This document shows positions 26,113 to 38,450 of a stretch of DNA of 64,000 bases, in pieces (within the stretch, counting starts at the first letter, position 1; the number at the start of each line of letters is the position of its first letter). This DNA comes from Acidobacteriota bacterium. GTDB lineage: Bacteria > Acidobacteriota > Vicinamibacteria > Vicinamibacterales > 2-12-FULL-66-21. Below the pieces are notes generated by a model, which saw only the letters and a program-made list of their open reading frames with translations, was not told where the DNA came from and searched no databases. The position numbers and the translations under genes were made by a program. The stretch is from contig QHWT01000047.1 in assembly GCA_003222675.1 (NCBI GenBank), positions 124,069 to 188,068 of the forward strand. The letters run 5' to 3'.

Positions 26113-26951
26113 TGTTCGAGGGCCGTACGGGCGCTGGTGCGCTCGTCGCGATACTTGACTATCACGGGCGTCGCGAGCGCGAGGCCCCAATCGCGTCCTG
26201 GACCGGCCGAGATCGGACGTGTCCCGGGAACCACGACGGCCCCTTCGGGCACGATGAGCGGCTGGCCCGCGGAGGGTTCGATGACGCGGTTGTTCGGAAT
26301 GTCGAAGATCGGGGTCGAGCCCGTGAGCACTGCACCGGCCGCGAGCACCGCCCTGCGTTTCACGACCGTTCCCTCGTATACACCGCAGTTGCCGCCCACG
26401 AGCACATCGTCCTCGACGATTACCGGCAACGCGCCGACCGGCTCGAGGACACCGCCGATCTGCGCGGCGGCGCTGAGGTGCACGCGCTTGCCGATCTGCG
26501 CGCACGATCCCACGAGCGCGTGCGAGTCGACGAGCGTCTCCTCGTCCACATAGGCGCCGATGTTCACGTACATCGGCGGCATGCAGATGACGCCCCGCGC
26601 GAGGAACGCGCCGTCACGAATGCTCGATCCGCCGGGGACGATGCGGATGCCAGCGGAGACGTCTACCTTCTTCAGCGGCAGCGTGTCCTTGTCGATGAAC
26701 GGCCAGCGGCCGTGATCCGCGGATGCGTCCGCGATCGCGCCGAAGCGGAACCCGAGCAGGATCCCGCGCTTCACCCACGCGTTCACTTTCCAGCCGGAAG
26801 GAGACGCCGAGTCGGGTTCAGCGGCGCGGACGGTTCCTTCCGACAGCGCGGCACGGAGGGCCGTAAAGGCGGCGCGCGCCTCGTCTCGCGGCGCATCGCC
26901 GCCTGCGGCGGCAAGCCGGTCAACCGTGTCGGCCAGCACCGCCGGCGTCAT
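26100..26951 (-). CDS. dapD: Tetrahydrodipicolinate N-succinyltransferase, 283 aa
   Basis: Left-handed parallel beta-helix acyltransferase using succinyl-CoA. Hexapeptide-repeat region from about residue 110 (ARGVICMPPMYVNIGAYVDE, then VGSCAQIGKRVHLSAAAQIG) matches DapD. The N-terminal helical domain is present. Overlaps dapA by 4 bases and dapE by 13. Indicates the succinylase branch of diaminopimelate synthesis. Confidence 0.94.
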   Translation of the reverse strand: MTPAVLADTVDRLAAAGGDAPRDEARAAFTALRAALSEGTVRAAEPDSASPSGWKVNAWVKRGILLGFRFGAIADASADHGRWPFIDKDTLPLKKVDVSAGIRIVPGGSSIRDGAFLARGVICMPPMYVNIGAYVDEETLVDSHALVGSCAQIGKRVHLSAAAQIGGVLEPVGALPVIVEDDVLVGGNCGVYEGTVVKRRAVLAAGAVLTGSTPIFDIPNNRVIEPSAGQPLIVPEGAVVVPGTRPISAGPGRDWGLALATPVIVKYRDERTSARTALEQWIR

Positions 26952-27844
26952 GCGGGGATCGCGGCGGCGAGGCCAAGCGATCTCAGCACCGTCGCAATCC
27001 GCTCGCGCGATGCCGGCCGCGGCGGCACCATTGGCAGGCGATAGATCTCGTCGAGCAGCCCGAGCATGGCCATCGCGCTTTTGACGGGAATGGGATTCGA
27101 CTCAATGAAGTTCACCTGCAGCAGCGGCATCAGTCGCTGATGCAGCTGGCGCGCGGACGCGAAGTCGCCGTGACTGCCAAGCTCGGCGAGCCTGCTCATC
27201 TCCCCCGGAATCTCGTTCGATGCGACCGAGATGATCCCTCGTCCGCCGATCGCCATCAGCGGCAGCGTCAACGCATCGTCGCCGGACAGGACCGTGAAGG
27301 TGTCCGGAACCGACGCGCAGATCTCACACATCTGCATCATGTTTCCCGATGCTTCCTTCACTCCGGCAATGTTCGGGATGGATGCAAGGCGGACGAGCGT
27401 GGCGGGGTCGATGTTGCAACCGGTGCGCCCTGGCACGTTGTAGAGAATGATTGGAAGCTCGATCGCCTCGGCAATCGCGCGATAGTGCGCGACGAGGCCG
27501 TCGGGGGTCGGCTTGTTGTAATAGGGCGTCACCGACAGGATGCCGTCCGCGCCCGCGCGACGCATTCGCTTCGCCGCCTGAATGACCTCGTGCGTGTTGT
27601 ACCCGCCGGCGCCCGCAAGCACCGGCACCCGTCCCTTGGCCTGCTCGACAACCAGCTCGACCACCCGCACACGCTCTTCTTCCGTGAGTGTCGGGCTCTC
27701 ACCCGTCGTGCCGCACGGGACGAGGAAGTGGATGCCGGCATCGATCTGGCGCTTCGCCAGGCGCGACACGCCCGCTTCATCGAGCGACCCGTCGCGCCTG
27801 AACGGCGTGACGAGTGCGGTCCCGCATCCGGTAAATGGCCGCAT
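26948..27844 (-). CDS. dapA: 4-Hydroxy-tetrahydrodipicolinate synthase, 298 aa
   Basis: TIM-barrel aldolase condensing pyruvate with aspartate semialdehyde. GTTGESPTLTEEE, the catalytic Tyr in VTPYYNKPT, and the Schiff-base lysine in GVKEASGN are seen. ATG 27844 is preferred over 27856 because GGAGG lies 6 bases before it. A 175-base gap with microrepeats separates it from dapB. Confidence 0.95.
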   Translation of the reverse strand: MRPFTGCGTALVTPFRRDGSLDEAGVSRLAKRQIDAGIHFLVPCGTTGESPTLTEEERVRVVELVVEQAKGRVPVLAGAGGYNTHEVIQAAKRMRRAGADGILSVTPYYNKPTPDGLVAHYRAIAEAIELPIILYNVPGRTGCNIDPATLVRLASIPNIAGVKEASGNMMQMCEICASVPDTFTVLSGDDALTLPLMAIGGRGIISVASNEIPGEMSRLAELGSHGDFASARQLHQRLMPLLQVNFIESNPIPVKSAMAMLGLLDEIYRLPMVPPRPASRERIATVLRSLGLAAAIPA

Positions 27845-27860
27845 TACTACCTCCATGTCG

Positions 27861-27954
27861 GTGCTCGGTGCTTTGGGTGCTCAATGCTTGGGTGCTCAAT
27901 GCTTGGGTGCTCAGTGCTCCCGTGGTGCTCAGTGCTCCCGTGGTGCTCAGTGCC
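27861..27954. repeat. Degenerate 15/18-base tandem repeats between dapB and dapA
   Basis: 'gggtgctcaatgctt' recurs about three times, then 'cccgtggtgctcagtgct' about twice, all built on 'ggtgctcRRtgct'. The remaining gap to 28019 holds no ORF or clear signal. It interrupts an otherwise tight operon. Confidence 0.8.
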
Positions 27955-28019
27955 GAGTACTTCGTGCGTTAGCACTCTGCACGCAGCACCTGGCACATTG
28001 CACCGAAAACCTGTGCGCG

Positions 28020-28691
28020 TCACAGCCCGAGCACGTCTTTCATCGTGAACCACCCGTGCCGCCCCTGGATCCAGCGCGCCGCTTCGAGGGCGCCGCGCGC
28101 GAACGCCGCGCGATCGCGGGCGCTATGGGTGATGGTAATCGTTTCCGAGACGGCATCGAAGCCCAGCGTGTGCGTCCCCGGAATTGTGCCGGCTCGGGTG
28201 GAGGCGATCGGCACAGCCGTCGCGTAGCCGGCCTGCCGCAGTGCGCGCTCCATCGCGAGCGCGGTGCCGGAAGGCGCGTCCTTCTTCGCGGCGTGATGCA
28301 GCTCGTGAATCCAGGCGCCAAATCCCGCCTGCGGTGACATCAACGCGCCGACGCGCTCGATAAGTGCGAGGAACAGGTTGACGCCGACGGCAAAGTTCGG
28401 CGCCGCCACGACGCCGATGCCGTGCCGCGCAACTGCATCGCGGATCTCCTGCTCGCGGGACTGCCACCCCGTCGTACCGATCACCAGCGGCGTGCCACGC
28501 GGCGCGAGCTTCTCAACGGTCACCGGCACCGCATCCGCCGCCGAGAAGTCGATTGCGACCTCCGCGTCGGGCCATGCTGCGCCGGCATTGCCGCGCGCGA
28601 TTGCGCCGGTCACCTCAAATCCATACTCAGGCGCCAGCGTCTCGACCAGCTGCCCCATCCGGCCATGCCCAATCAGAAGCAAGCGGGGCAT
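28020..28691 (-). CDS. dapB: 4-Hydroxy-tetrahydrodipicolinate reductase, 223 aa
   Basis: NAD(P)H-dependent reductase after DapA. The Rossmann loop LLLIGHGRMGQLV is at the N-terminus; IGTTGWQ, VAAPNFAVGVNLF and the catalytic HELHHAAKKDAPSGTA motif follow. It is shorter than enterobacterial DapB (about 270), lacking the spacer typical of that group. Three bases after the lysC stop. Confidence 0.94.
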   Translation of the reverse strand: MPRLLLIGHGRMGQLVETLAPEYGFEVTGAIARGNAGAAWPDAEVAIDFSAADAVPVTVEKLAPRGTPLVIGTTGWQSREQEIRDAVARHGIGVVAAPNFAVGVNLFLALIERVGALMSPQAGFGAWIHELHHAAKKDAPSGTALAMERALRQAGYATAVPIASTRAGTIPGTHTLGFDAVSETITITHSARDRAAFARGALEAARWIQGRHGWFTMKDVLGL

Positions 28692-28694
28692 CGC

Positions 28695-30068
28695 TCAGCG
28701 GATTGCGACGGTCTCGAACAGCTCGTCATGCAGGTGTTTCATCGCGTCGGGCGCCGCGCTGTCTGCCAGCACCATCGTGAGGTTTCTGCGGGACGCCGCC
28801 TGCGAAACCATGCGCAAAGGAAACGTCGCCAGTGCGCCAATCACGCGCGACGCCGTGTCGGAGCGGCGCCGGAGATTCTCGCCGACGACGCAGAGAATCG
28901 CCATCTCTTCCTCGACGCTCACGTCTGCGAACTCGCGGAGCGCGTTGACGATTTCCGGCACGCGGCGGCGATCATCGACAGTCACCGATACGCTCACTTC
29001 GGACGTGGTGACCACATCGACCGGCGTGCGGTAGTGCTCGAAGGTTTCGAACACGCGTCGCAGAAAGCCGTAGGCCATCAGCATTCGCGTCGACGTGACG
29101 TCGACGACCGTAACACCACGCTTGCACGCGATAGCCGTCACCGGGCGGCCGTCGTCAGCCGGCGAACTGGTGATGAGCGTTCCTTCGGCCTCAGGTCGTC
29201 GGCTATTGAGAATACGCACCGGGATGTTGTGTGCGACCGCCGGCAGGATCGTGCTCGGGTGGAGGACCTTCGCGCCGAAATACGCGAGCTCGGAGGCTTC
29301 GCCGAACGAGAGCTGCCGCACGACCCGCGGTTCCTCGACGATGCGTGGATCCGCCGTCAGCATGCCGTCGACGTCGGTCCAGATCTGGATCTCGGAGGCA
29401 TCGATCGCCGTACCAATCAATGCGGCGGAGTAGTCCGACCCGCCACGGCCGAGCGTTGTCGTGGCCCCGTCCGGCGCGCGGCCGACGAATCCGCCGATGA
29501 CGGGGATGCGGCCCGACTGGAGCAGCGGCAGCACGAACTCCGAGGCCGCCTCCTTTGTTGCGTCAGCGAGCGGCGCGGCCTGGCCGTAGGTCGCGTCCGT
29601 CATCAGCACCGATCGCGCGTCGACGAATGCTGCCTCGAACCCGTGTGCGCGGAGCGCCGCCGCAACGAGACGGCTGTTGAGCAACTCGCCGCTTGCCGCT
29701 ACACGATCGAGCGCGCGCGAATCCGCGTGTCGGAGAACGTCGATGGCCTGCAACACGGCGCCGAGCTCCGTCAGCTCGCGTTCGATGTCGCGCGCGACGG
29801 GAGCTGCCGATGCGCCAACCAGCCGAAGCGCCGCGTCGCCATGCCTCCGCGACAACTCGTCGAGTCCATCGCGCACGACGTCGGTTCGCCCGCTGCTCGC
29901 CGCGTCCGCCATCGCGAGCAGCCGATCGGTGACCTTTGACATCGCGGACACAACCACGACCGGCGCCGCGTCCGATTCGACGGCGCGGCGCACGATCGAG
30001 ATCGTCTGCGTGATCGCGGCGGCATCGGCCACCGAGGTCCCGCCGAACTTCATCACCACCTTGCGCAT
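28695..30068 (-). CDS. lysC: Aspartate kinase (lysine operon copy), 457 aa
   Basis: Second aspartate kinase of the window. MRKVVMKFGGTSVADAAAIT, GRGGSDYSAALIG, IWTDVDGMLTADPR and FGAKVLHPSTILP define the kinase domain; two ACT domains follow (about 305-450, with RGVTVVDVTSTRMLMAYG and AILCVVGENLRRR). Co-transcription with asd and dap genes suggests lysine control. It overlaps the asd stop by one base. Compare the paralog at 10370-11770, linked to threonine and sulfur genes. Confidence 0.95.
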   Translation of the reverse strand: MRKVVMKFGGTSVADAAAITQTISIVRRAVESDAAPVVVVSAMSKVTDRLLAMADAASSGRTDVVRDGLDELSRRHGDAALRLVGASAAPVARDIERELTELGAVLQAIDVLRHADSRALDRVAASGELLNSRLVAAALRAHGFEAAFVDARSVLMTDATYGQAAPLADATKEAASEFVLPLLQSGRIPVIGGFVGRAPDGATTTLGRGGSDYSAALIGTAIDASEIQIWTDVDGMLTADPRIVEEPRVVRQLSFGEASELAYFGAKVLHPSTILPAVAHNIPVRILNSRRPEAEGTLITSSPADDGRPVTAIACKRGVTVVDVTSTRMLMAYGFLRRVFETFEHYRTPVDVVTTSEVSVSVTVDDRRRVPEIVNALREFADVSVEEEMAILCVVGENLRRRSDTASRVIGALATFPLRMVSQAASRRNLTMVLADSAAPDAMKHLHDELFETVAIR

Positions 30069-31132
30069 CAGTCTTCCCCGATCAGCCCGGTCGCGAGCAT
30101 CAGCTCCGCGTTCAGCACCGCTGCACCGGCGGCGCCGCGGATTGTGTTATGTCCGAGCGCGACGAGCTTCACGCCCAGTATCGGACACCGGCGGACGCGG
30201 CCGACCGTGATCGTCATCCCGCCATCGCGATCGACGTCGCGTCGCGGCTGTGGACGATCGGGCGCCGCGCTGACGACAATCGGATTCGCCGGCGCGGTCG
30301 GCAGATTGAGCGCCTGTGGTTGTCCCTTGAACGACGCCAGCGCACCGCTCACCTCGTCGAGCGACGGACGTGCCTTCAGCGCGATCGAAATGGCCTCCGT
30401 GTGTCCGTCGATCACCGGCACGCGGTTGGTGTGCGCGCTCACGGTGACAGCGTGCGGCGTGACACCCGAGTCGCCTATGGTGCCCAGAATCTTGCACGTC
30501 TCGCTCTCCATCTTCTCTTCTTCATTCGCGATGAAAGGCACGACGTTGCCGAGAATGTCCATCGAGGAGACACCAGGGTAGCCGGCGCCGGAGACCGCCT
30601 GCATCGTGGTGACGAGCACGGACTCGAGGCCGAAGCGCCGGAGCGGGGCCAGCACCATGGCGAGAACAACAGTTGAACAGTTCGGGTTGGTGACGATTGC
30701 GCCCCGCCAGCCGCGCGCGCGGCGCTGCCGATCCAGCAGGGCGAGATGATCCGCGTTGATCTCGGGAATCAGCAGTGGCACGTCCGCGTCCATGCGATAG
30801 CACCGCGCGTTGCTGACGACGAGATGGCCGGCGGCGGCAAACGCCGGTTCGATGTCTTGTGCGGCGGTCGCGTCGAGCGCGGAAAAGACGAGCCGCGGAC
30901 CGCGTCCCGGCACGCAGCCGTCGACGCGGGATGCGCGCACTTCTTCCGGCGGCGCGTCGCTCAGCCGCCACGGCGCTGCGTCGGCGTATGCGCGGCCTTC
31001 GGACCGTTCGCTCGCAGCCAGCCACGCCGGCCGAAACCACGGATGCCGCGCGAGCTGCCGCACGAACTGCTGACCCACCATCCCGGTGGCGCCAAGTACC
31101 CCGACGTCGATTCGCTTTCGTACTCCCTGCAT
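30068..31132 (-). CDS. asd: Aspartate-semialdehyde dehydrogenase, 354 aa
   Basis: NADP-dependent reduction of aspartyl phosphate. GVLGATGMVGQQFVRQLARH is the Rossmann start; catalytic Cys lies in VTNPNCSTVVLA; AVSGAGYPGVSSMDILGNVVP and the late HTNRVPVIDGHTE match the archaeal/fungal-like ASADH type. ATG 31132 is chosen because GGAGG lies 8 bases before it. First structural gene after the lysine-operon attenuator; supplies both lysine and homoserine branches. Confidence 0.94.
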   Translation of the reverse strand: MQGVRKRIDVGVLGATGMVGQQFVRQLARHPWFRPAWLAASERSEGRAYADAAPWRLSDAPPEEVRASRVDGCVPGRGPRLVFSALDATAAQDIEPAFAAAGHLVVSNARCYRMDADVPLLIPEINADHLALLDRQRRARGWRGAIVTNPNCSTVVLAMVLAPLRRFGLESVLVTTMQAVSGAGYPGVSSMDILGNVVPFIANEEEKMESETCKILGTIGDSGVTPHAVTVSAHTNRVPVIDGHTEAISIALKARPSLDEVSGALASFKGQPQALNLPTAPANPIVVSAAPDRPQPRRDVDRDGGMTITVGRVRRCPILGVKLVALGHNTIRGAAGAAVLNAELMLATGLIGED

Positions 31133-31154
31133 GGTCCACGCCTCCACCGCTCGC

Positions 31155-31189
31155 CAAAAAAAACCGCCGGCACCTCAAGGGGCCGGCGG
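31155..31189 (-). terminator. Attenuator terminator before asd
   Basis: Minus strand CCGCCGGC and GCCGGCGG (plus-strand arms 31182-31189 and 31164-31171) form an 8-base stem followed by eight T. GGCCGGTGG at 31243-31251 can pair with CCGCCGGCC at 31181-31189 as antiterminator. It closely parallels the structure at 11808-11904. Confidence 0.88.
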
Positions 31190-31225
31190 TTGGTGGAATT
31201 TCGGCTGCGAGCTGATCGTTTCAGA

Positions 31226-31303
31226 TCACGAGCGACACCCCACCACCGGCCTGCGAATTCGCAAGGCCCGCTTTCGAGTCGTGTGGCAGGTCGGGCTTGT
31301 CAT
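31226..31303 (-). CDS. Leader peptide of the asd-lysC-dap operon, 25 aa
   Basis: ATG 31303 to TGA 31226, starting MTSPTCHTTRKRALRIRRPV and ending VGCRS. It contains four Thr (ACA, ACC, ACG, ACT), one Lys and one Ile. It resembles the peptide at 11874-11969: both have Cys then Thr-rich residues, then an LRIR/MRIR motif encoded by TGCGAATTCGC, then the antiterminator strand. A CTGA-N5-TCAG hairpin (31212-31224) follows the stop, as in the other leader. Expression of the peptide is inferred. Confidence 0.6.
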   Translation of the reverse strand: MTSPTCHTTRKRALRIRRPVVGCRS

Positions 31304-31315
31304 GGTCTGTGGCAA

Positions 31316-31345
31316 ATCTTAACGCGCCGCGACCGTACGCGTCAA
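31316..31345 (-). promoter_or_regulatory. Promoter of the asd-lysC-dap operon
   Basis: Minus strand TTGACG (31340-31345), 18-base spacer, TAAGAT (31316-31321), 12 bases before the leader ATG. Identical -35 and spacing to the threonine/sulfur operon promoter at 11978-12007. Confidence 0.65.
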
Positions 31346-31400
31346 CGGTGAATCAGTCGCAGGTTCTGGTGTCCGCCCTCAGCCAGACCTCGTGCGTCTC

Positions 31401-32222
31401 TCAGGCTTCTTCTTTTCCGGACTTGTAGCTGCCGAGCGTCCGCACCCACTGCGTGAACTCGCCGAGATCGGCGAGCGCGCGGCCGCACGCCAGCGAATCG
31501 CGCGCGACCTCCACGTCGGCGTAGAACATGTACTCCCACGGGCGGCCCCGAATCGGCCTGGATTCCAGTTTCGTCAGATTGATGTCGCGCAGCGCGAAGC
31601 CCGCCAGCGCCTTGAACAGCGTCCCCGGCTTGCTCTGCAGCGCGAAGACGATCGACGTCTTGTTCGCGTCCGGCACGTCGCGCCCGCTGCGTGCGATGAC
31701 GAAGAAGCGCGTGATGTTCCCCTCGAAGTCCTGGATCGATTCCCTGAGCACCTCCAGGTTGAAGACTTCCGCCGCCCGCCTCGATGCCACCGCCGCCGCA
31801 TCGTCGCGCCCGCTCTCGCGGACCATCTTCGCGGCGCCGGCCGTATCGTACACGGCCACGATCTCGACGCCGGAAAGCTGCTGGAGGAAGTCTTCGCACT
31901 GCGCGAGCGCTTGCGGGTGCGAGTAGACCACCTTCACCGCGCCCATCGGCGTGCCCGGGAGCGCCAGGAGACAGTGATCCACGCGCAGCTCCACTTCTCC
32001 GACGATCGGCAGCTCGTGCTCGACGAGCAGATCGTAGTTGCGGTGGATGCTGCCGCCGATGGAGTTCTCCATCGGCAGGATGCCGTGGGTGGCCCGCCCT
32101 TCCGTCACCGCGGTGAAGACGTCTTCAAAACTGCGGCATGGCAAGACGTCGGCCTTGGGTGCGAACCGGAACGCCGCCGCTTCGCTATACGCGCCCGGCT
32201 CACCTTGGAAGGCAATTCGCAT
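31401..32222 (-). CDS. pheA: Prephenate dehydratase, 273 aa
   Basis: Converts prephenate to phenylpyruvate. MRIAFQGEPGAYSEAAAFRF, ILPMENSIGGSIHRNYDLL and the catalytic Thr region NITRFFVIA identify the PDT domain; a C-terminal ACT domain (about 195-270, KTSIVFALQSKPGTLFKALA and NLTKLESRPIRGRPWEY) carries the phenylalanine-binding ESRP motif. No chorismate mutase domain is fused. No Shine-Dalgarno is seen; a TATAGT box lies only 8 bases upstream, so the mRNA may be leaderless. Confidence 0.95.
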   Translation of the reverse strand: MRIAFQGEPGAYSEAAAFRFAPKADVLPCRSFEDVFTAVTEGRATHGILPMENSIGGSIHRNYDLLVEHELPIVGEVELRVDHCLLALPGTPMGAVKVVYSHPQALAQCEDFLQQLSGVEIVAVYDTAGAAKMVRESGRDDAAAVASRRAAEVFNLEVLRESIQDFEGNITRFFVIARSGRDVPDANKTSIVFALQSKPGTLFKALAGFALRDINLTKLESRPIRGRPWEYMFYADVEVARDSLACGRALADLGEFTQWVRTLGSYKSGKEEA

Positions 32223-32230
32223 GAGTGGCT

Positions 32231-32236
32231 ACTATA
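32231..32236 (-). promoter_or_regulatory. Likely -10 box of pheA
   Basis: Minus strand TATAGT, 8 bases before the pheA ATG; the -35 region is poor. A transcript starting about 7 bases downstream would begin at the start codon. Confidence 0.4.
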
Positions 32237-32596
32237 CACAACGTCCTTCACAGCCCATCTCGGTTGCGCGCCGGGTCTTCATCGGTTGTAACCGGGTCTT
32301 CGTTGATTGTCGGCGAGATCGTTAGCCCGCTCATAGACCGGATCGATCGACCGTTTGTGGGCCGGGCCTTAGCAGGCTGCTGAAGAAAAAGGCAGCCCTG
32401 CGGGATTTGGTGATTTCTGGATTGGGTAATCTGGTGATTGTGCTTCGGGACGCGCTCCCGCGCGTGCGTCCAGACCCGCCGGAGAGTGTAGGCCGGGTCT
32501 TTAGACCCGGCACCATTTGACCCCGGCACCCAGGGCAGGTCGTTCGACCCGGCTGCGTGAACCCCTGGCAACCTCGCTCGAGGCGAGCGCTCCCGG
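32237..32596. other. Gene-free spacer with palindromes between pheA and the NifA-like gene
   Basis: No convincing ORF. It contains GCCGGGTCTTTAGACCCGGC (32492-32511, 8-base arms around TTTA), an imperfect GC-rich stem around 32381-32410 (GCAGGCTGC ... GCAGCCCTGC), and a 'ggtgattt' low-complexity stretch (about 32404-32440) related to one at 6331-6365. It lies downstream of the regulator gene and upstream of pheA on the minus strand. Confidence 0.6.
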
Positions 32597-34180
<1,584 letters not shown>

Positions 34181-34260
34181 GTTCGTCCCCAAGCAGGCTA
34201 TCTAGCAAGTAGCGTCAGCTCGCAGCGGTGAGCCGTCAGCATTTGGCATTTGCCCATTCC

Positions 34261-36975
<2,715 letters not shown>

Positions 36976-36989
36976 TGGAGTAGCCGCTT

Positions 36990-37060
36990 CTTCCACCTGA
37001 AGGTGGAAGCCACGAGTTTCTTGCGATGCGAATCGTGTGGCTTCCGCCTTTAGGCGGAAG
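36990..37060. repeat. Nested REP-like palindromes between ppc and the LOR/SDH gene
   Basis: CTTCCACCTGAAGGTGGAAG (36990-37009) and CTTCCGCCTTTAGGCGGAAG (37041-37060) are both perfect palindromes. The sequence between them also pairs (GGAAGCCACGA with TCGTGTGGCTTCC). It lies between divergent genes, so it may carry promoters or a bidirectional signal. Confidence 0.85.
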
Positions 37061-37084
37061 TACCAACGCTATAATCCGGACGAC

Positions 37085-38311
37085 GTGACCGACACACAGC
37101 CTCACAATGCGATCGTCGCCGCCGAAGGGCACCTGATCGATTCCCAGCTGCTGAACGCGATCTTCGACACGGTGATCGAACGCGGCGGCGCGTTCGAAGT
37201 GCTGCATTTCGAGATCGGGCGCACCAACCAGGATTTCTCGCGCCTCACGCTGAAGGTTTCGACCCCGAGCGCACCGGCACTCGCAACCCTGCTCGAGACG
37301 CTGATCCCGCTCGGCTGTCACGTTGCCGAGGAGCACGACGCCTTGATCCGCGTGGCCGATCGCGACGGCTGCGTCCCTGACGACTTCTATTCGACGACCA
37401 ACCAGCGGACGCAGGTGCGCATCAACGGGCGCTGGGTCGATGTCGCGCGCCAGCGCATGGACGCCGTGATCGTCCTCAAGGGCGGCGCCGTCGAGTGCCG
37501 GAAGCTGCGCGACGTGCGTTCCGGCGATCGGATCGTGTGCGGGCTCGAAGGGCTCCGCGTCACGCCCGAGTTCCGCGATCGCGATCGCGCGGATTTCACG
37601 TTCATGGCGAACGACGTGTCGTCGGAACGGCGCGTCGAAGTGAGCGTCGCGAGAATCGCGCGGATGATGCGCGATACGAAGGCGCGCGGACGCCGGCTCG
37701 CGTTCGTCGTCGGACCTGTGGTCGTGCACACGGGTGGCGCGACCTATTTCACGCAGCTGATTCGAAGTGGATACGTCGACGTGCTCCTCGCCGGCAATGC
37801 GCTCGCCGTGCACGATGCGGAGCTGGCGCTCTTCGGCACCTCGCTCGGGGTGGACCTCGAGGCCGGAACGCCCGTGTCCGGCGGTCATCGCCACCACATG
37901 CGCGCGATCAACGCCATCAATCGTGCCGGGGGCATCAGGTCCGCCGTGGAGCAGGGCGTGCTGAAGAGCGGCGTGATGGTGGAATGCGTCCGCGCCGGAG
38001 TCGACTACATCCTCGCCGGCAGCATTCGCGACGACGGTCCCATTAGCGACACGATCAGCGACATCGTCGACGCGCAGGATCGCTACACGGCGGCCCTGGC
38101 CGATGTGGGCATGGTGATCGTGTTGTCGACGATGCTTCATGGAATCGGCGTCGGCAACATGCTGCCCGCATGGGTGCCGGTGATTTGTGTCGATATCAAC
38201 CCAGCCGTCGTGACGAAACTTGCTGATCGCGGATCGTCGCAGACGATCGGGCTCGTCACCGACGTCGGGCTGTTTCTGCATCAACTGGCGATGCAGTTGA
38301 CAACGTCGTAG
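37085..38311 (+). CDS. TIGR00300-family protein (LOR/SDH bifunctional conserved domain), 408 aa
   Basis: Matches the family named for the conserved domain of lysine-oxoglutarate reductase/saccharopine dehydrogenase. The N-terminal part (AAEGHLIDSQLLNAIFDTVIE and FEIGRTNQDFSRLTLKV) and the C-terminal nucleotide-binding-like part (VVVHTGGATYFTQLIRSGYV, VLLAGNALAVHDAELALFGTSLG, TPVSGGHRHHMRAIN) are complete. In cyanobacteria the domain is fused to arginine dihydrolase (ArgZ/AgrE), and in some archaea related proteins act as ornithine cyclodeaminase. An ornithine/arginine or proline role is thus possible but unproven here. GTG 37085 is chosen since homology begins there. Confidence 0.8.
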   Translation: MTDTQPHNAIVAAEGHLIDSQLLNAIFDTVIERGGAFEVLHFEIGRTNQDFSRLTLKVSTPSAPALATLLETLIPLGCHVAEEHDALIRVADRDGCVPDDFYSTTNQRTQVRINGRWVDVARQRMDAVIVLKGGAVECRKLRDVRSGDRIVCGLEGLRVTPEFRDRDRADFTFMANDVSSERRVEVSVARIARMMRDTKARGRRLAFVVGPVVVHTGGATYFTQLIRSGYVDVLLAGNALAVHDAELALFGTSLGVDLEAGTPVSGGHRHHMRAINAINRAGGIRSAVEQGVLKSGVMVECVRAGVDYILAGSIRDDGPISDTISDIVDAQDRYTAALADVGMVIVLSTMLHGIGVGNMLPAWVPVICVDINPAVVTKLADRGSSQTIGLVTDVGLFLHQLAMQLTTS

Positions 38312-38314
38312 TCG

Positions 38315-38450
38315 CCAGCTACCAGCTACCAGTTGCCAGTTGCTGGTTGCTGGTTGCTGGTTACCGGTTACCGGTTACCGGTTACTGGTTACTGGTTACC
38401 GGTTACTGGTTACCGGTTACTGGTTACCGGTTACTGGTTACCGGTTACTG
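38315..38450. repeat. Heptamer tandem array with an orientation switch
   Basis: Nineteen contiguous 7-base units. Four CCAGCTA/CCAGTTG units are followed by fifteen CTGGTTG, CTGGTTA or CCGGTTA units, which are the reverse-complement type, so the array can fold on itself near 38342. CTGGTTA and CCGGTTA alternate regularly at the right end. The gltD stop codon (38445-38447) lies inside the array. Confidence 0.93.

Noticed and set aside
38315-38450. Heptamer array as a CRISPR
   Set aside because: Units are contiguous with no spacers of unique sequence, and no cas genes are nearby.
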